A stretch of 64,000 nucleotides of DNA, taken from contig NZ_BMGM01000006.1 of NCBI RefSeq assembly GCF_014640195.1, positions 1 to 64,000 of the forward strand, read 5' to 3'. The notes under the pieces were generated by a model that searched no databases, was not told where the DNA came from, and worked only from the letters and a program-made list of their open reading frames with translations. Each line of letters starts with the position of its first letter. Position 1 is the first letter of the stretch. Below, in pieces: positions 42,224 to 50,760 of the stretch. The position numbers and the translations under genes are program-made. The stretch is from Psychroflexus planctonicus. Lineage in GTDB: Bacteria; Bacteroidota; Bacteroidia; Flavobacteriales; Flavobacteriaceae.

Positions 42224-43338
42224 TAATCAATTAAATTTGCTAATTCTTTACCTATATTGCTTCCAATCGCCACACCCATTCCGCCTAAACGCACAGCGCA
42301 ACGTACCCGATTTTCAACTGTTTTTACAATGGGTTTTTTCTGATTTCCAACACCTAAAATTCCACTCCAACGTTGGTCAATGTCAACTTGTTGATCAGGT
42401 AAAATTACTTGATGAAGCAAATTTTCCAACGCATTTTGAATGCGTTCTGTGGTAGCTAAAACCGAAGTGGTCTCCCCTACTTCATCCAAATTTCTGCCGC
42501 CGCCAAGCAAAATCCGATGGTGAATGTTTCTGAAATAATAAAAACCTTCATCCAAATGAAAAGTACCTTTTATGTGTAAATTTGGAATAGGTTGAGTAAT
42601 CAAGACTTGGTTTCTTGCAGGAGTAACTTCCAAATTTAGTAATTCAGATGCAAAAGCATTGGTGGCGATATAGAAATGCTTGGTTTTGAAACTGAAATTA
42701 TTCAACTGAATATGTACTGCTTCGGCTTCCGTTGAAAAAGACTTGACTTTTACCGAATTCAAAACAAAAACACCTTGGCTTTGCACTTTTTGCAATAAAG
42801 TTTGCATCATCTTTCCCGTATCGATTTGCCCTTCAAAAGGATTGAAAATCAATTGTTCTAATGTATTTTTAAATCCAAAGCTGTTGGTTTTCAACTGAAA
42901 AAAATCCGCTTTAAAAACAGGTTTCAATAATTTATTGAGCCGATTTAAATTGGCTTTGCATTCTTCAAACAAGGCTTTGTCTTTCTTCAAAAAAACTTCA
43001 TAACCGCCGTTTTGTTGGTAATCGATTTGCTTTTCACCTAAAGTAGATTTCAACAACTCTAGTCCATCGATGCGTTGTTTTACTAAATTCACAACTTCTT
43101 CTTCGCTGTGGTTTTTTAAATCTGAAAGTAATTCGCTTGCGCTTCCAAAACAGGCAAAACCTGCATTTTTGGTACTAGCACCTTGGGGTAAAATTCCTTT
43201 TTCTAAGACTATAATTTTAGCTTTGGGATGCCTTTTTTTTAGTTGAAGTGCACAAGATAAGCCTACGATGCCGCTACCTACAATGCAAAAATCTACATTG
43301 CTAAACCAAATTCTTTGCTCCCAATACGATAAATTCAA
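42223..43338 (-). CDS. FAD-dependent oxidoreductase (DAO family)
   Basis: This 371-residue protein has an N-terminal FAD-binding GxGxxG motif (FCIVGSGIVGLSCALQL) and the second FAD contact NAGFACFGSASE. The C-terminal end has RLGGMGVAIGSNIGKEL, typical of the D-amino acid oxidase/glycine oxidase superfamily. The substrate is probably a small amine or amino acid. The start appears to be TTG at 43338, where homologues begin (MNLSYWEQ). It is coupled to the Gre-like gene by a one-base overlap. Confidence 0.87.
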   Translation of the reverse strand: MNLSYWEQRIWFSNVDFCIVGSGIVGLSCALQLKKRHPKAKIIVLEKGILPQGASTKNAGFACFGSASELLSDLKNHSEEEVVNLVKQRIDGLELLKSTLGEKQIDYQQNGGYEVFLKKDKALFEECKANLNRLNKLLKPVFKADFFQLKTNSFGFKNTLEQLIFNPFEGQIDTGKMMQTLLQKVQSQGVFVLNSVKVKSFSTEAEAVHIQLNNFSFKTKHFYIATNAFASELLNLEVTPARNQVLITQPIPNLHIKGTFHLDEGFYYFRNIHHRILLGGGRNLDEVGETTSVLATTERIQNALENLLHQVILPDQQVDIDQRWSGILGVGNQKKPIVKTVENRVRCAVRLGGMGVAIGSNIGKELANLID

Positions 43339-43615
43339 ATTGTGTTGATTTTTAGCAAAGATAGGTTATTGAATTCTGTCTAATTTCTATCTCTAATTCA
43401 ATTTTCTCACCAAGTATATCGACTACAAACATAATTGTTTGTTCTGTGATATGTATAACAGCCATTTACACTATTATGATGTGTATATACGGCAAATAAC
43501 TATAATTGCCGTGTTTTTGTACTTTAAATATGTATTTAGTGTAATTTTTTCTTACAGTCGAACTGTAAAATTAAATTCCTATATTTTTCCTTACATTCAA
43601 CCAAAATTCTCAAAA

Positions 43616-43762
43616 GTGAAAAAAATAGTAATCAGCTTACTTATTGTGATTGCAGTAGTAATGATTGTTTTAGGAGCAAAAAACGACATGTTACCACCTT
43701 TGCTTACGGGAGTTGGATTTATTTTGATTGCCGCTCTGTTTTTGAAGCAAGAGATGAAATAG
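43616..43762 (+). CDS. Small membrane protein, 48 residues
   Basis: A GTG codon starts a 48-residue protein with two hydrophobic helices (KIVISLLIVIAVVMIVLGA and LLTGVGFILIAALFL) separated by KNDMLPP. A longer frame extends upstream to 43439, but that part is not protein-like. Similar short two-helix proteins occur in other Flavobacteriaceae. The function is unknown. It lies 85 bases before sbcD. Confidence 0.65.
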   Translation: MKKIVISLLIVIAVVMIVLGAKNDMLPPLLTGVGFILIAALFLKQEMK

Positions 43763-43847
43763 CCCCAGTATAAATTTGAAAAACACGAGGAGACAATTTC
43801 AGTAAAATAATAGTTTTTATGTATTTTCATCTTCAAAATTAAGCAAG

Positions 43848-45059
43848 ATGAAAATCCTTCACACCGCCGATTGGCACATTGGTAAAAAGCTACATAAACA
43901 AGATTTATCGGAAGATTTTGAGTTATTCATACAATGGCTTTGCAAAGAAATTGATGAACAGCAAGTAGATGTACTACTGGTTTCTGGTGATGTTTTCGAT
44001 TTGGCAAATCCTTCAAACGAAGCAAAACGCTTGTATTATCAATCTATATTGAAGCTCAGAAACCTAGGATTGCAAATCATCATCACGGGTGGTAACCACG
44101 ATTCGCCTTCCATGTTGAATGCTCCACAGGCCATTTTAAACGAACTCAATGTGCAAGTCATGGGAAGTCTTCCTGAAAAATTGAAAGAAGTTTTGATTCC
44201 TATCCCTTCAAAAAATGGAGAAATTGAATTGGTGGTGGCAGCCATTCCATTTTTACGAAACAAGGATTTACAAAGTGCAGAAGTAGCCAAAACCTACGAA
44301 GAACGACTGCAAAATTTGAAAGAAGCCATTGCCAATTATTATACAGAAGCTGCCGAGATTGCCCAAACCAACTATCCTGAAATTCCCTGCATTGCCATGG
44401 GACATTTGTTTACCCACGGCGTGAGCACTTCCGAAAGCGAACGCGATATCCAAATCGGAAATCAAGCAGGTGTAGAAGCTTCGCAGTTTGGAAATTATTT
44501 TAGTTATGTGGCGTTGGGACACATTCACCAACCCCAACAAGTAAAAGCGGAAATTCCAATTTACTACAGCGGTTCGCCAATTCAACTTTCGTTTAGTGAA
44601 CGTAAAGATGAAAAAAGGGTTTTACTCATCGATACAAAAAATGGTTTTGTACCCACTTCAATTGCTGTTCCGAGTTTCCGAAAATTGATTAAGTTGAAAG
44701 GAAATTTGAATGAAATTCAACAGAAATTAGCCAACTTAGAAACTAATAACCGACTCACCCATTTTATTGAAATTGAACTCATTGAAAAAAAACACAATCC
44801 ACAAATTGTATTCTTATTGAATAACTTGATGGAAAACTTTCAACTTGCTGGATACAGCATTGTAAAACACCGCATTCATTTTGAAGAAAAGCAAAAAGGC
44901 TTGAGCGAAGTTGCACATCCCGACCAAAATTTAGATGAAATGAAAGCCAAAGATGTGTTTGAAAAACGCATTGCGGAAACGGAACTCAACAGCGAACAAA
45001 AACAAAACTTGATGTCTAATTTTGAAATATTGCTTCAGGAAATTGAAGAAAACCAGTAA
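43848..45059 (+). CDS. sbcD: Exonuclease subunit SbcD (Mre11 family)
   Basis: This 403-residue calcineurin-like nuclease works with SbcC on DNA hairpins and double-strand ends. All five metal-binding motifs are present: HTADWHIGKKLH, VSGDVFDLAN, TGGNHDSP, MGHLFTHG and LGHIHQPQ. A capping domain and a C-terminal helix that contacts SbcC follow. sbcC is 113 bases downstream; a strong palindrome occupies the gap. Confidence 0.95.
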   Translation: MKILHTADWHIGKKLHKQDLSEDFELFIQWLCKEIDEQQVDVLLVSGDVFDLANPSNEAKRLYYQSILKLRNLGLQIIITGGNHDSPSMLNAPQAILNELNVQVMGSLPEKLKEVLIPIPSKNGEIELVVAAIPFLRNKDLQSAEVAKTYEERLQNLKEAIANYYTEAAEIAQTNYPEIPCIAMGHLFTHGVSTSESERDIQIGNQAGVEASQFGNYFSYVALGHIHQPQQVKAEIPIYYSGSPIQLSFSERKDEKRVLLIDTKNGFVPTSIAVPSFRKLIKLKGNLNEIQQKLANLETNNRLTHFIEIELIEKKHNPQIVFLLNNLMENFQLAGYSIVKHRIHFEEKQKGLSEVAHPDQNLDEMKAKDVFEKRIAETELNSEQKQNLMSNFEILLQEIEENQ

Positions 45060-45065
45060 GAACCT

Positions 45066-45105
45066 AGCCATCTTTGACCCGCCCGCCTTAGGCGGGTGGA
45101 TGGCT
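45066..45105. repeat. Two-tier palindrome between sbcD and sbcC
   Basis: The outer arms AGCCATC (45066-45072) and GATGGCT (45099-45105) enclose the inner arms CCCGCC (45082-45087) and GGCGGG (45091-45096) around TTA. No T-run follows. The inner part is much richer in GC than its surroundings. Confidence 0.7.
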
Positions 45106-45172
45106 GAATTATAAGAATTAATATTAAACATTATGAGAAAGATGAAATTGTTTCATCTTAAAATATCAAAAA

Positions 45173-48100
45173 ATGAAAATTTTACAAATCAAATTTAAAA
45201 ACATAAACTCTTTAAAAGGTGAGCATTTCATCGACTTTGAAGCCGAACCTTTGCAATCCAATTCTTTGTTTGCCATTACTGGACCTACCGGAAGCGGAAA
45301 AAGCACTTTACTGGATGTCATTTGTTTGGCGCTGTTCAATCAAATTCCACGCATGAACAAAGTTTCAAAAGCAGAATTGACCAAAACGGGAGCGGTAATT
45401 ACTCGGCACCAAAAAGAAGCATTTGCTGAAGTGGTGTATGAATCTGCAGCTGGGAAATTTCTATCACATTGGGATATTCAATACAATAGAAACAACAATT
45501 TGAATGAATACGAAATGCGGATTAGAAACTTGATTACCGATGAAGAATTGGACATCAAACGCAGTGAAGTTCCAGCTAAAAATGAAGCATTAATCGGTTT
45601 GAATTATACGCAATTCATAAAATCAATTTTGTTGGCGCAGGGTGAATTTGCGAAGTTTCTACAAGCCAAGGACAGCGAGCGAAAACAGATTTTAGAACAA
45701 ATTACAGGAACAGCCATCTACCGAAAATTGGGCATGTTGGCGTATGAAAAGGCAAAAGCCATTCAGCAAGAAATCGCACTAAACAAACAACGCAAATCTG
45801 ATGTGGAAGCAAAATTATGGGAAGATGAAGTGTACCACAAAAAACAGCAGGCTTTTCAACTAAAAAAAGATGAAAAAGAAAAACTAGTAGAAGAATTAAC
45901 CGCATTGCAAAAGCAAAAAGAGTTGGTGGACGAGCAGAAAAAATGGCAAATTAAATTCAGTCAATTTGAAGCTAAGTTAGCGAAGATAAAAGTGAATATC
46001 AAACAATTCAACGAAGCCAATGAAACTAAAATGCAGAAGCATCAACACACCCAAGCTTTTGCAGAAGACTTGCAAGATTGGCAAAAATGGAACGAAGAAG
46101 TTCGCCACATCAATGCACAAATCAAACAAGTTTCCAATGAAATTGAAAAGCTAAAAGAAGACAAAGAAAAGTGTTTAAAAGTTGGAAGTAATTTGGTGCA
46201 ATCGGATTTATCAGCTGAAAATTTCAGTGTGAAATTGGAAGATTTTCGACAAAAAGTAAAAGCTTTAGAAAGTGATTTAAAGGAAGTAAGAAGTGAATAT
46301 TCCTTCATCAAAAAACCGCTTCAACAAGATTTGGAAAGTTTAAGTATCACTTGCGATTTAAATAAACTTGAAGAGGCTGAAATCAAAATCAAACAAAGTG
46401 CTTCATCGCTAAAAAATGAATTGAATGAAATTGAGAATTTATTAAATCAAAATGCAATTGGTGAACAAGATGTAAATCAGCTTTCTAACCAAATTGAAAT
46501 GGCAGTTGAAGCAAAACAGCTAGACCAGACCATTTCAAATTTGAAAGAGCAGGAAGATGAATTAAATGAACAATCAAAAGCAACAGAAGGCGAAATAGCA
46601 GCTCTTCCGAAGCAACTCGAAAAGTTGGCAACCGATTTGAAATTGAGTAAGCTTCAACTGGAAAACCTTCAACTTCAAGAAAAACAAGAACTTTTAAAAG
46701 CCAGTTTAGAAAAACACCGAGCCAATTTAAAAGATGGTGAAGCTTGCCCGCTTTGTGGCTCCTTGGAACATCCGTTTGCTGAAGAAAATCCTGAAAATAA
46801 AGGTGAAATTTCAGCTAAAATTGAAAAGAAAAAAACAGAGATTAATACACTAGAAAAACAACATCAAGAGCAAAAAAGAAAGCTTAATCAAGGTGAAACC
46901 AAGTTGGAAGGTTTTCAAAAACAGTTAAAAGCAAACCTAGAAAAACTGGAAAAAAGTCAACAAATTTGGAAAGAAAGATTCCAATCCTTAGCTGAGCAAA
47001 AAGCAGATTCCCAATGGACTGAATTTATTGACAAATTGAAAGCATTACGAACTGCCTTAGAAAGAAAAAGCAAGTTGAAAAACCAAATTAGTTTAATAGA
47101 TTCGGTTTTAGTAAATCTGAACGATTTGCAGAAAATTGCCATCAAAGGCAAAAAAGTGAGAGCTGAATTGGCTTCAATTTACAATGGAAAAGAAATTGAC
47201 AACGAAGTAAATTCCTTAAAATCCAATTGGGATAAGTTGCTTGAGAATCTTCGAATAAAAGAAGAAAGTCAACAAACTATATCAGAAGATGCAAAGAATT
47301 TAGGATCAAAACTTGAAAAAGCAGAACAAGATTTATTGCTTCAAGTGAAGGAAAAAGGCTTCCAAAATATTGAAGAAGCTGCTGCTTCACGCTTAAAAGA
47401 ATTGGATTACCAAGCGCTCCAAAATCAACTTACCGAACTTACTCAAACTCAACAACAAGCTGAAATTGATGTAAAACATACACAACAAGCCATTGAAGAA
47501 CTCAAAGGAAAAATTACAATTGAAGACCTTGAACATCTTCAACAAAACATTCAAGAAAAACAACTAGAGCTTAAAGAAACTGAGAAGCTCCTTCTTGAAC
47601 TTTCCAGAACCATTGAAAACCAAAAAGAGTTCAAAAAAGAAATACAAGCTCTACAAAAACAAATTGAACAAACCCAAGCTAAAAATGAAAATTGGCTGCT
47701 AATGAATGAACTAATTGGCGACAAAACGGGCAAGAAATTCAATGATTTTGCACAGGATTTAAGTTTGCAACACTTGTTGAGTATGGCGAACAAGCGATTA
47801 TTCAAATTGAATGACCGGTATCAATTGGACAGACCAACAAAAGATGAAGGTGATGATTTGGTGGCGGTAGATTTCCACATGGGTAATGAGCGCAGGTCGG
47901 TAAGAACTTTGTCGGGTGGGGAAACTTTTGTGGTGAGTTTAGCCTTGGCATTGGCACTTTCAGATTTGGCTTCGAAAAATGTAAGCATAAACAGTATGTT
48001 TATCGATGAAGGTTTTGGCACTTTGGACCCAGAAACTTTAGACCAAACTCTGGACACCTTAGAACGCTTGCAAGCCGAAAGCAACAAAACCATCGGCATC

Positions 48101-48193
48101 ATCAGCCATGTAGAAGCTTTGAAAGAACGCATTCAAACGCAAATAAAACTCAGTAAAAACGGACAGGGTTATTCTAGTTTGGAAGTGGTTTAG
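45173..48193 (+). CDS. sbcC: Exonuclease subunit SbcC (Rad50-like ATPase)
   Basis: This 1006-residue SMC-like ATPase has Walker A in GPTGSGKST near residue 40, two long coiled coils (about 170-520 and 540-830) and the zinc hook Cys525-x2-Cys528 (ACPLCGS) between them. The ABC signature LSGGETFVVSLALALALSDL and Walker B FIDEGFGTLD are at the C-terminus. Dimers bridge DNA ends and power SbcD. It shares a transcript with sbcD. Confidence 0.96.
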   Translation: MKILQIKFKNINSLKGEHFIDFEAEPLQSNSLFAITGPTGSGKSTLLDVICLALFNQIPRMNKVSKAELTKTGAVITRHQKEAFAEVVYESAAGKFLSHWDIQYNRNNNLNEYEMRIRNLITDEELDIKRSEVPAKNEALIGLNYTQFIKSILLAQGEFAKFLQAKDSERKQILEQITGTAIYRKLGMLAYEKAKAIQQEIALNKQRKSDVEAKLWEDEVYHKKQQAFQLKKDEKEKLVEELTALQKQKELVDEQKKWQIKFSQFEAKLAKIKVNIKQFNEANETKMQKHQHTQAFAEDLQDWQKWNEEVRHINAQIKQVSNEIEKLKEDKEKCLKVGSNLVQSDLSAENFSVKLEDFRQKVKALESDLKEVRSEYSFIKKPLQQDLESLSITCDLNKLEEAEIKIKQSASSLKNELNEIENLLNQNAIGEQDVNQLSNQIEMAVEAKQLDQTISNLKEQEDELNEQSKATEGEIAALPKQLEKLATDLKLSKLQLENLQLQEKQELLKASLEKHRANLKDGEACPLCGSLEHPFAEENPENKGEISAKIEKKKTEINTLEKQHQEQKRKLNQGETKLEGFQKQLKANLEKLEKSQQIWKERFQSLAEQKADSQWTEFIDKLKALRTALERKSKLKNQISLIDSVLVNLNDLQKIAIKGKKVRAELASIYNGKEIDNEVNSLKSNWDKLLENLRIKEESQQTISEDAKNLGSKLEKAEQDLLLQVKEKGFQNIEEAAASRLKELDYQALQNQLTELTQTQQQAEIDVKHTQQAIEELKGKITIEDLEHLQQNIQEKQLELKETEKLLLELSRTIENQKEFKKEIQALQKQIEQTQAKNENWLLMNELIGDKTGKKFNDFAQDLSLQHLLSMANKRLFKLNDRYQLDRPTKDEGDDLVAVDFHMGNERRSVRTLSGGETFVVSLALALALSDLASKNVSINSMFIDEGFGTLDPETLDQTLDTLERLQAESNKTIGIISHVEALKERIQTQIKLSKNGQGYSSLEVV

Positions 48194-48194
48194 G

Positions 48195-48490
48195 GATTGG
48201 CGATTGATGATTTTTGATTGCGAATTGTAGATTTCTGATTGTAGATTTTTGATTGCTGATTGTAGATTGGGGACATGAGAGGTGAGAGATAAGAAATGAG
48301 ACATAAACTTTGCGGCTTTGCGGCTTTGCGAGAGTTTAGAAAATTATTGGAGATAAAAAATACTTTGCGATTCTTTGTGCTCAGACTCTGTGAACCCTGC
48401 CTCGCCGGCAGGCAGGTTTGTGTGAAATATAATGTTATAAAAAATCAGAAATCGAAAATCAGAAATCTGAAATCGAAAGTTGTATTTTCG
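48195..48490. repeat. Repeat-rich intergenic region
   Basis: No gene is supported here. The left part (48197-48267) repeats GATT-GTAGATTT-TTGATT blocks. The right part (48440-48480) has AATCAGAAATC-GAAAATCAGAAATC, approximately the reverse complement, so the region has imperfect inverted ends. Between them lie TTTGCGGC repeats (48308-48332) and the palindrome CCTGCC ... GGCAGG (48396-48416) with GCCGGC inside. This looks like nested short repeat elements. Confidence 0.55.
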
Positions 48491-48504
48491 CAAAAACTAT
48501 AATA

Positions 48505-49272
48505 TTGAAGCGCATCTTCAAATTTGTATTGAATAGCATTCCCAGACCATTCTTAATTCGCTTGAGTTATTGGGTTCGGCCGTTGTTGGTTTTGTATTAC
48601 AAAGGAAATAAACACCAAGACCCAATTGATGGGAAGCAGTTTCGGAGTTTCTTACCTTATGGATACGAAAAACAAAGACCCAATGTACTTTCGCCTTCAA
48701 CTTTATCTTTAGAAAGGCATCGATTACTATGGCTGTGGTTGAAAAATGAAACCGACTTTTTCACTAAACCACAAAAAGTATTGCATTTTGCTCCAGAGCA
48801 AGCATTTTACAAACGTTTCAAGCAAATGAAGCATTTGGAGTATACCACAACCGATTTAAATTCACCTTTAGCCGATGTAAAAGCCGATATTTGCGATTTA
48901 CCTTTTGATGAAAATACCTTCGATTGTATTTTTTGTAATCACGTTTTAGAACACATTCCTGATGATGAAAAAGCGATGCAGGAGTTATTCCGAATTTTAA
49001 AGCCTGGTGGAATGGCGATTTTGCAAATTCCACAGGATTTAAATAGAGCTGAAACTTTTGAAGATGATAGTATTACCGACCCAAAAAAAAGAGCTGAAAT
49101 TTTTGGTCAATACGACCATGTTCGCGTTTATGGAAGAGATTATTTTGATAAATTAAGAACAGTTGGCTTTACAGTAGATAAAGTAGATTACACTTCAAAA
49201 TTATCTGAACAGAAAATTGAAAAATACCGATTGGCAAAAGGAGAAATTTTACCGGTTTGTTATAAGGCTTAA
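48505..49272 (+). CDS. Class I SAM-dependent methyltransferase
   Basis: This 255-residue protein has a methyltransferase domain with VLHFAPEQAFYKRFK (motif I region, about 91-105), DICDLPFDENTFDCIFCNHVLEH, and the motif FRILKPGGMAILQIPQ. A basic N-terminal region precedes it (residues 1-50). The substrate is not evident; relatives act on envelope sugars or lipids. The start is TTG, as no ATG fits nearby. It stands alone behind the repeat-rich gap. Confidence 0.85.
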   Translation: MKRIFKFVLNSIPRPFLIRLSYWVRPLLVLYYKGNKHQDPIDGKQFRSFLPYGYEKQRPNVLSPSTLSLERHRLLWLWLKNETDFFTKPQKVLHFAPEQAFYKRFKQMKHLEYTTTDLNSPLADVKADICDLPFDENTFDCIFCNHVLEHIPDDEKAMQELFRILKPGGMAILQIPQDLNRAETFEDDSITDPKKRAEIFGQYDHVRVYGRDYFDKLRTVGFTVDKVDYTSKLSEQKIEKYRLAKGEILPVCYKA

Positions 49273-49320
49273 AATTGAATTACTTTAAAAGATTTATTTT
49301 GAAGTGAATGAAAAATTGAT

Positions 49321-50331
49321 CTAGTCAATGATAAAATCAGCTAAATTATCTGAAATATAGGTTTCCACTTCTTGTCCTTTTGCATGAATTAAAATAACGT
49401 CGATATCTTCAAGTTTCGGAATTAAATCAATTGTTTTATCAAAACCCATAGCCATGAATGCGGTAGCATAGGCATCGGCAGTCATACAATTTTTAGTAAA
49501 AACGGTTGCACTTAATATATCTGACGCTTCGCTTTTACCTGTTTTTGGGTTGATGGTATGTACAAATTTATTTCCTAAGGAATCGGTTTTAAACTTTCTA
49601 TAGTTACCTGAAGTTGCCATGGCACGGTTTTCTAATTGGACTATAAATTGAAGCAGTTCTCTCTGATCAGTTTCATTTGAACTGGGTTTATCAATTCCAA
49701 CTCGCCACGAACTGTTATTTGCTAGGTTTTTGCCGCTTGCTACTAACTCACCTCCAACTTCAACTAAATAATCTTCAACTTGCAGTTGGTCTAACAAAGC
49801 AGCTAGACGATCTACTGCAAAGCCTTTTGCAATGGAATTGAAATCTAAAAAAGTTTTAGGATGCTTTTTTATTACATGATTATTAGCATCCATAATAACT
49901 TTATCGAAACCTACGAAAGTCATTAATGAATCGATGTTTTTATCATTCATTTGAATATTATACTTTACGGGTCCAAAGCCATACGCATTTACTAAAATTC
50001 CTACACTAGGGTCGAAATAACCATCAGTGATTTCAAAAATTTGTTTAGACGTGTTGAAATTTGTAACAAATTGTTGATCAACAACAATAGTAGAATCACC
50101 ATGGTTGATTTTAGAAATATCAGAAGTAGGTATATACGTACTCAAAGACTGATTAAGTACTGTAAAAGTAGAATCGATTTGCTTTGCTATTTCCAATTCG
50201 TTTTCATGAAAAAACTGAATTTGAAAAGTAGTTCCTAAAGCATTTCCTGAATATACTTGTGGACTTGGATTTTTATCTAATTCACACGAAAATAGAATTA
50301 CTGTAATACATAAGAAATATATTTTTTTCAT
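49321..50331 (-). CDS. apbE: FAD:protein FMN transferase
   Basis: This 336-residue ApbE lipoprotein attaches FMN covalently to threonines of Nqr subunits, using FAD as donor. The signal peptide ends FSCEL. Motifs include ALGTTFQIQF, FNSIAKGFAVDRLA, VEVGGELVASG, MATSGNYR, HTINPKTGK and MTADAYATAFMAMG, which carries the Mg-binding residues. It lies downstream of the nqr operon, the expected place: NqrC (SGAT) and NqrB (SGET) are its likely targets. Confidence 0.94.
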   Translation of the reverse strand: MKKIYFLCITVILFSCELDKNPSPQVYSGNALGTTFQIQFFHENELEIAKQIDSTFTVLNQSLSTYIPTSDISKINHGDSTIVVDQQFVTNFNTSKQIFEITDGYFDPSVGILVNAYGFGPVKYNIQMNDKNIDSLMTFVGFDKVIMDANNHVIKKHPKTFLDFNSIAKGFAVDRLAALLDQLQVEDYLVEVGGELVASGKNLANNSSWRVGIDKPSSNETDQRELLQFIVQLENRAMATSGNYRKFKTDSLGNKFVHTINPKTGKSEASDILSATVFTKNCMTADAYATAFMAMGFDKTIDLIPKLEDIDVILIHAKGQEVETYISDNLADFIID

Positions 50332-50332
50332 A

Positions 50333-50692
50333 TCAGACTATTTCTTTTAAACCTGCATATTGAACCACATAATCATCATCAGAATTAACTGGCAATTCGT
50401 AGTTAGCTTGATGAGCTAAACCTACACCAGCGTAAAAGGTTCTGGCGTTGAACTTGTCAGCATGATCTTTCATTTTAGTCATTAATTTTTCATCATATAA
50501 AGCAGGATCATTTGGATACCTTACTGCCCTAACCACTACGAAATGGAGTTTTTTATCACGAAGTGCAACAAACTGGGGATTTTTTTTCAATTTAGAATTT
50601 ACACCAAGAAATTCATATCCTTGTTTTTCTAAATCTTTTCCTACAATATTCATTGCTAAATTATGCAGTTGTTGTTCGTCGAGTATTGCCAT
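50333..50692 (-). CDS. Small Nqr-linked protein, nuclease-like fold without catalytic residues
   Basis: This 119-residue protein lies between nqrF and apbE, one base before apbE. Related proteins in this position are often labelled NqrF, but it has no FAD, NADH or iron-sulfur motif. The stretch LEKQGYEFLGVN ... PQFVALRDKKLHFVVVRAVRYP (about 22-59) follows the layout of UPF0102/YraN nucleases (GY-x-N ... GEID ... LVFVEVKAR). The acidic and lysine residues are replaced (FVVVRA for FVEVKA), so it would be inactive. The comparison is by eye. A role in Nqr assembly is suggested by position only. Confidence 0.65.
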   Translation of the reverse strand: MAILDEQQLHNLAMNIVGKDLEKQGYEFLGVNSKLKKNPQFVALRDKKLHFVVVRAVRYPNDPALYDEKLMTKMKDHADKFNARTFYAGVGLAHQANYELPVNSDDDYVVQYAGLKEIV

Positions 50693-50699
50693 ATTACAA

Positions 50700-50738
50700 A
50701 ATAAAATAAAAAACCCGAGCGAATAAAAAGCTCGGGTT
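50700..50738 (-). terminator. Terminator after nqrF
   Basis: On the minus strand AACCCGAGC pairs exactly with GCTCGGGTT across a 9-base loop and is followed by a T-rich run. It separates nqrABCDEF from the small gene and apbE, so those need read-through or their own promoter. Confidence 0.85.
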
Positions 50739-50760
50739 AAATTTATATATGATTTTAGGT

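Noticed and set aside
50333-50692. Annotation of the 119-residue protein as NqrF
   Set aside because: The true NqrF lies at 50761-52050 with all cofactor motifs; the small protein has none of them.
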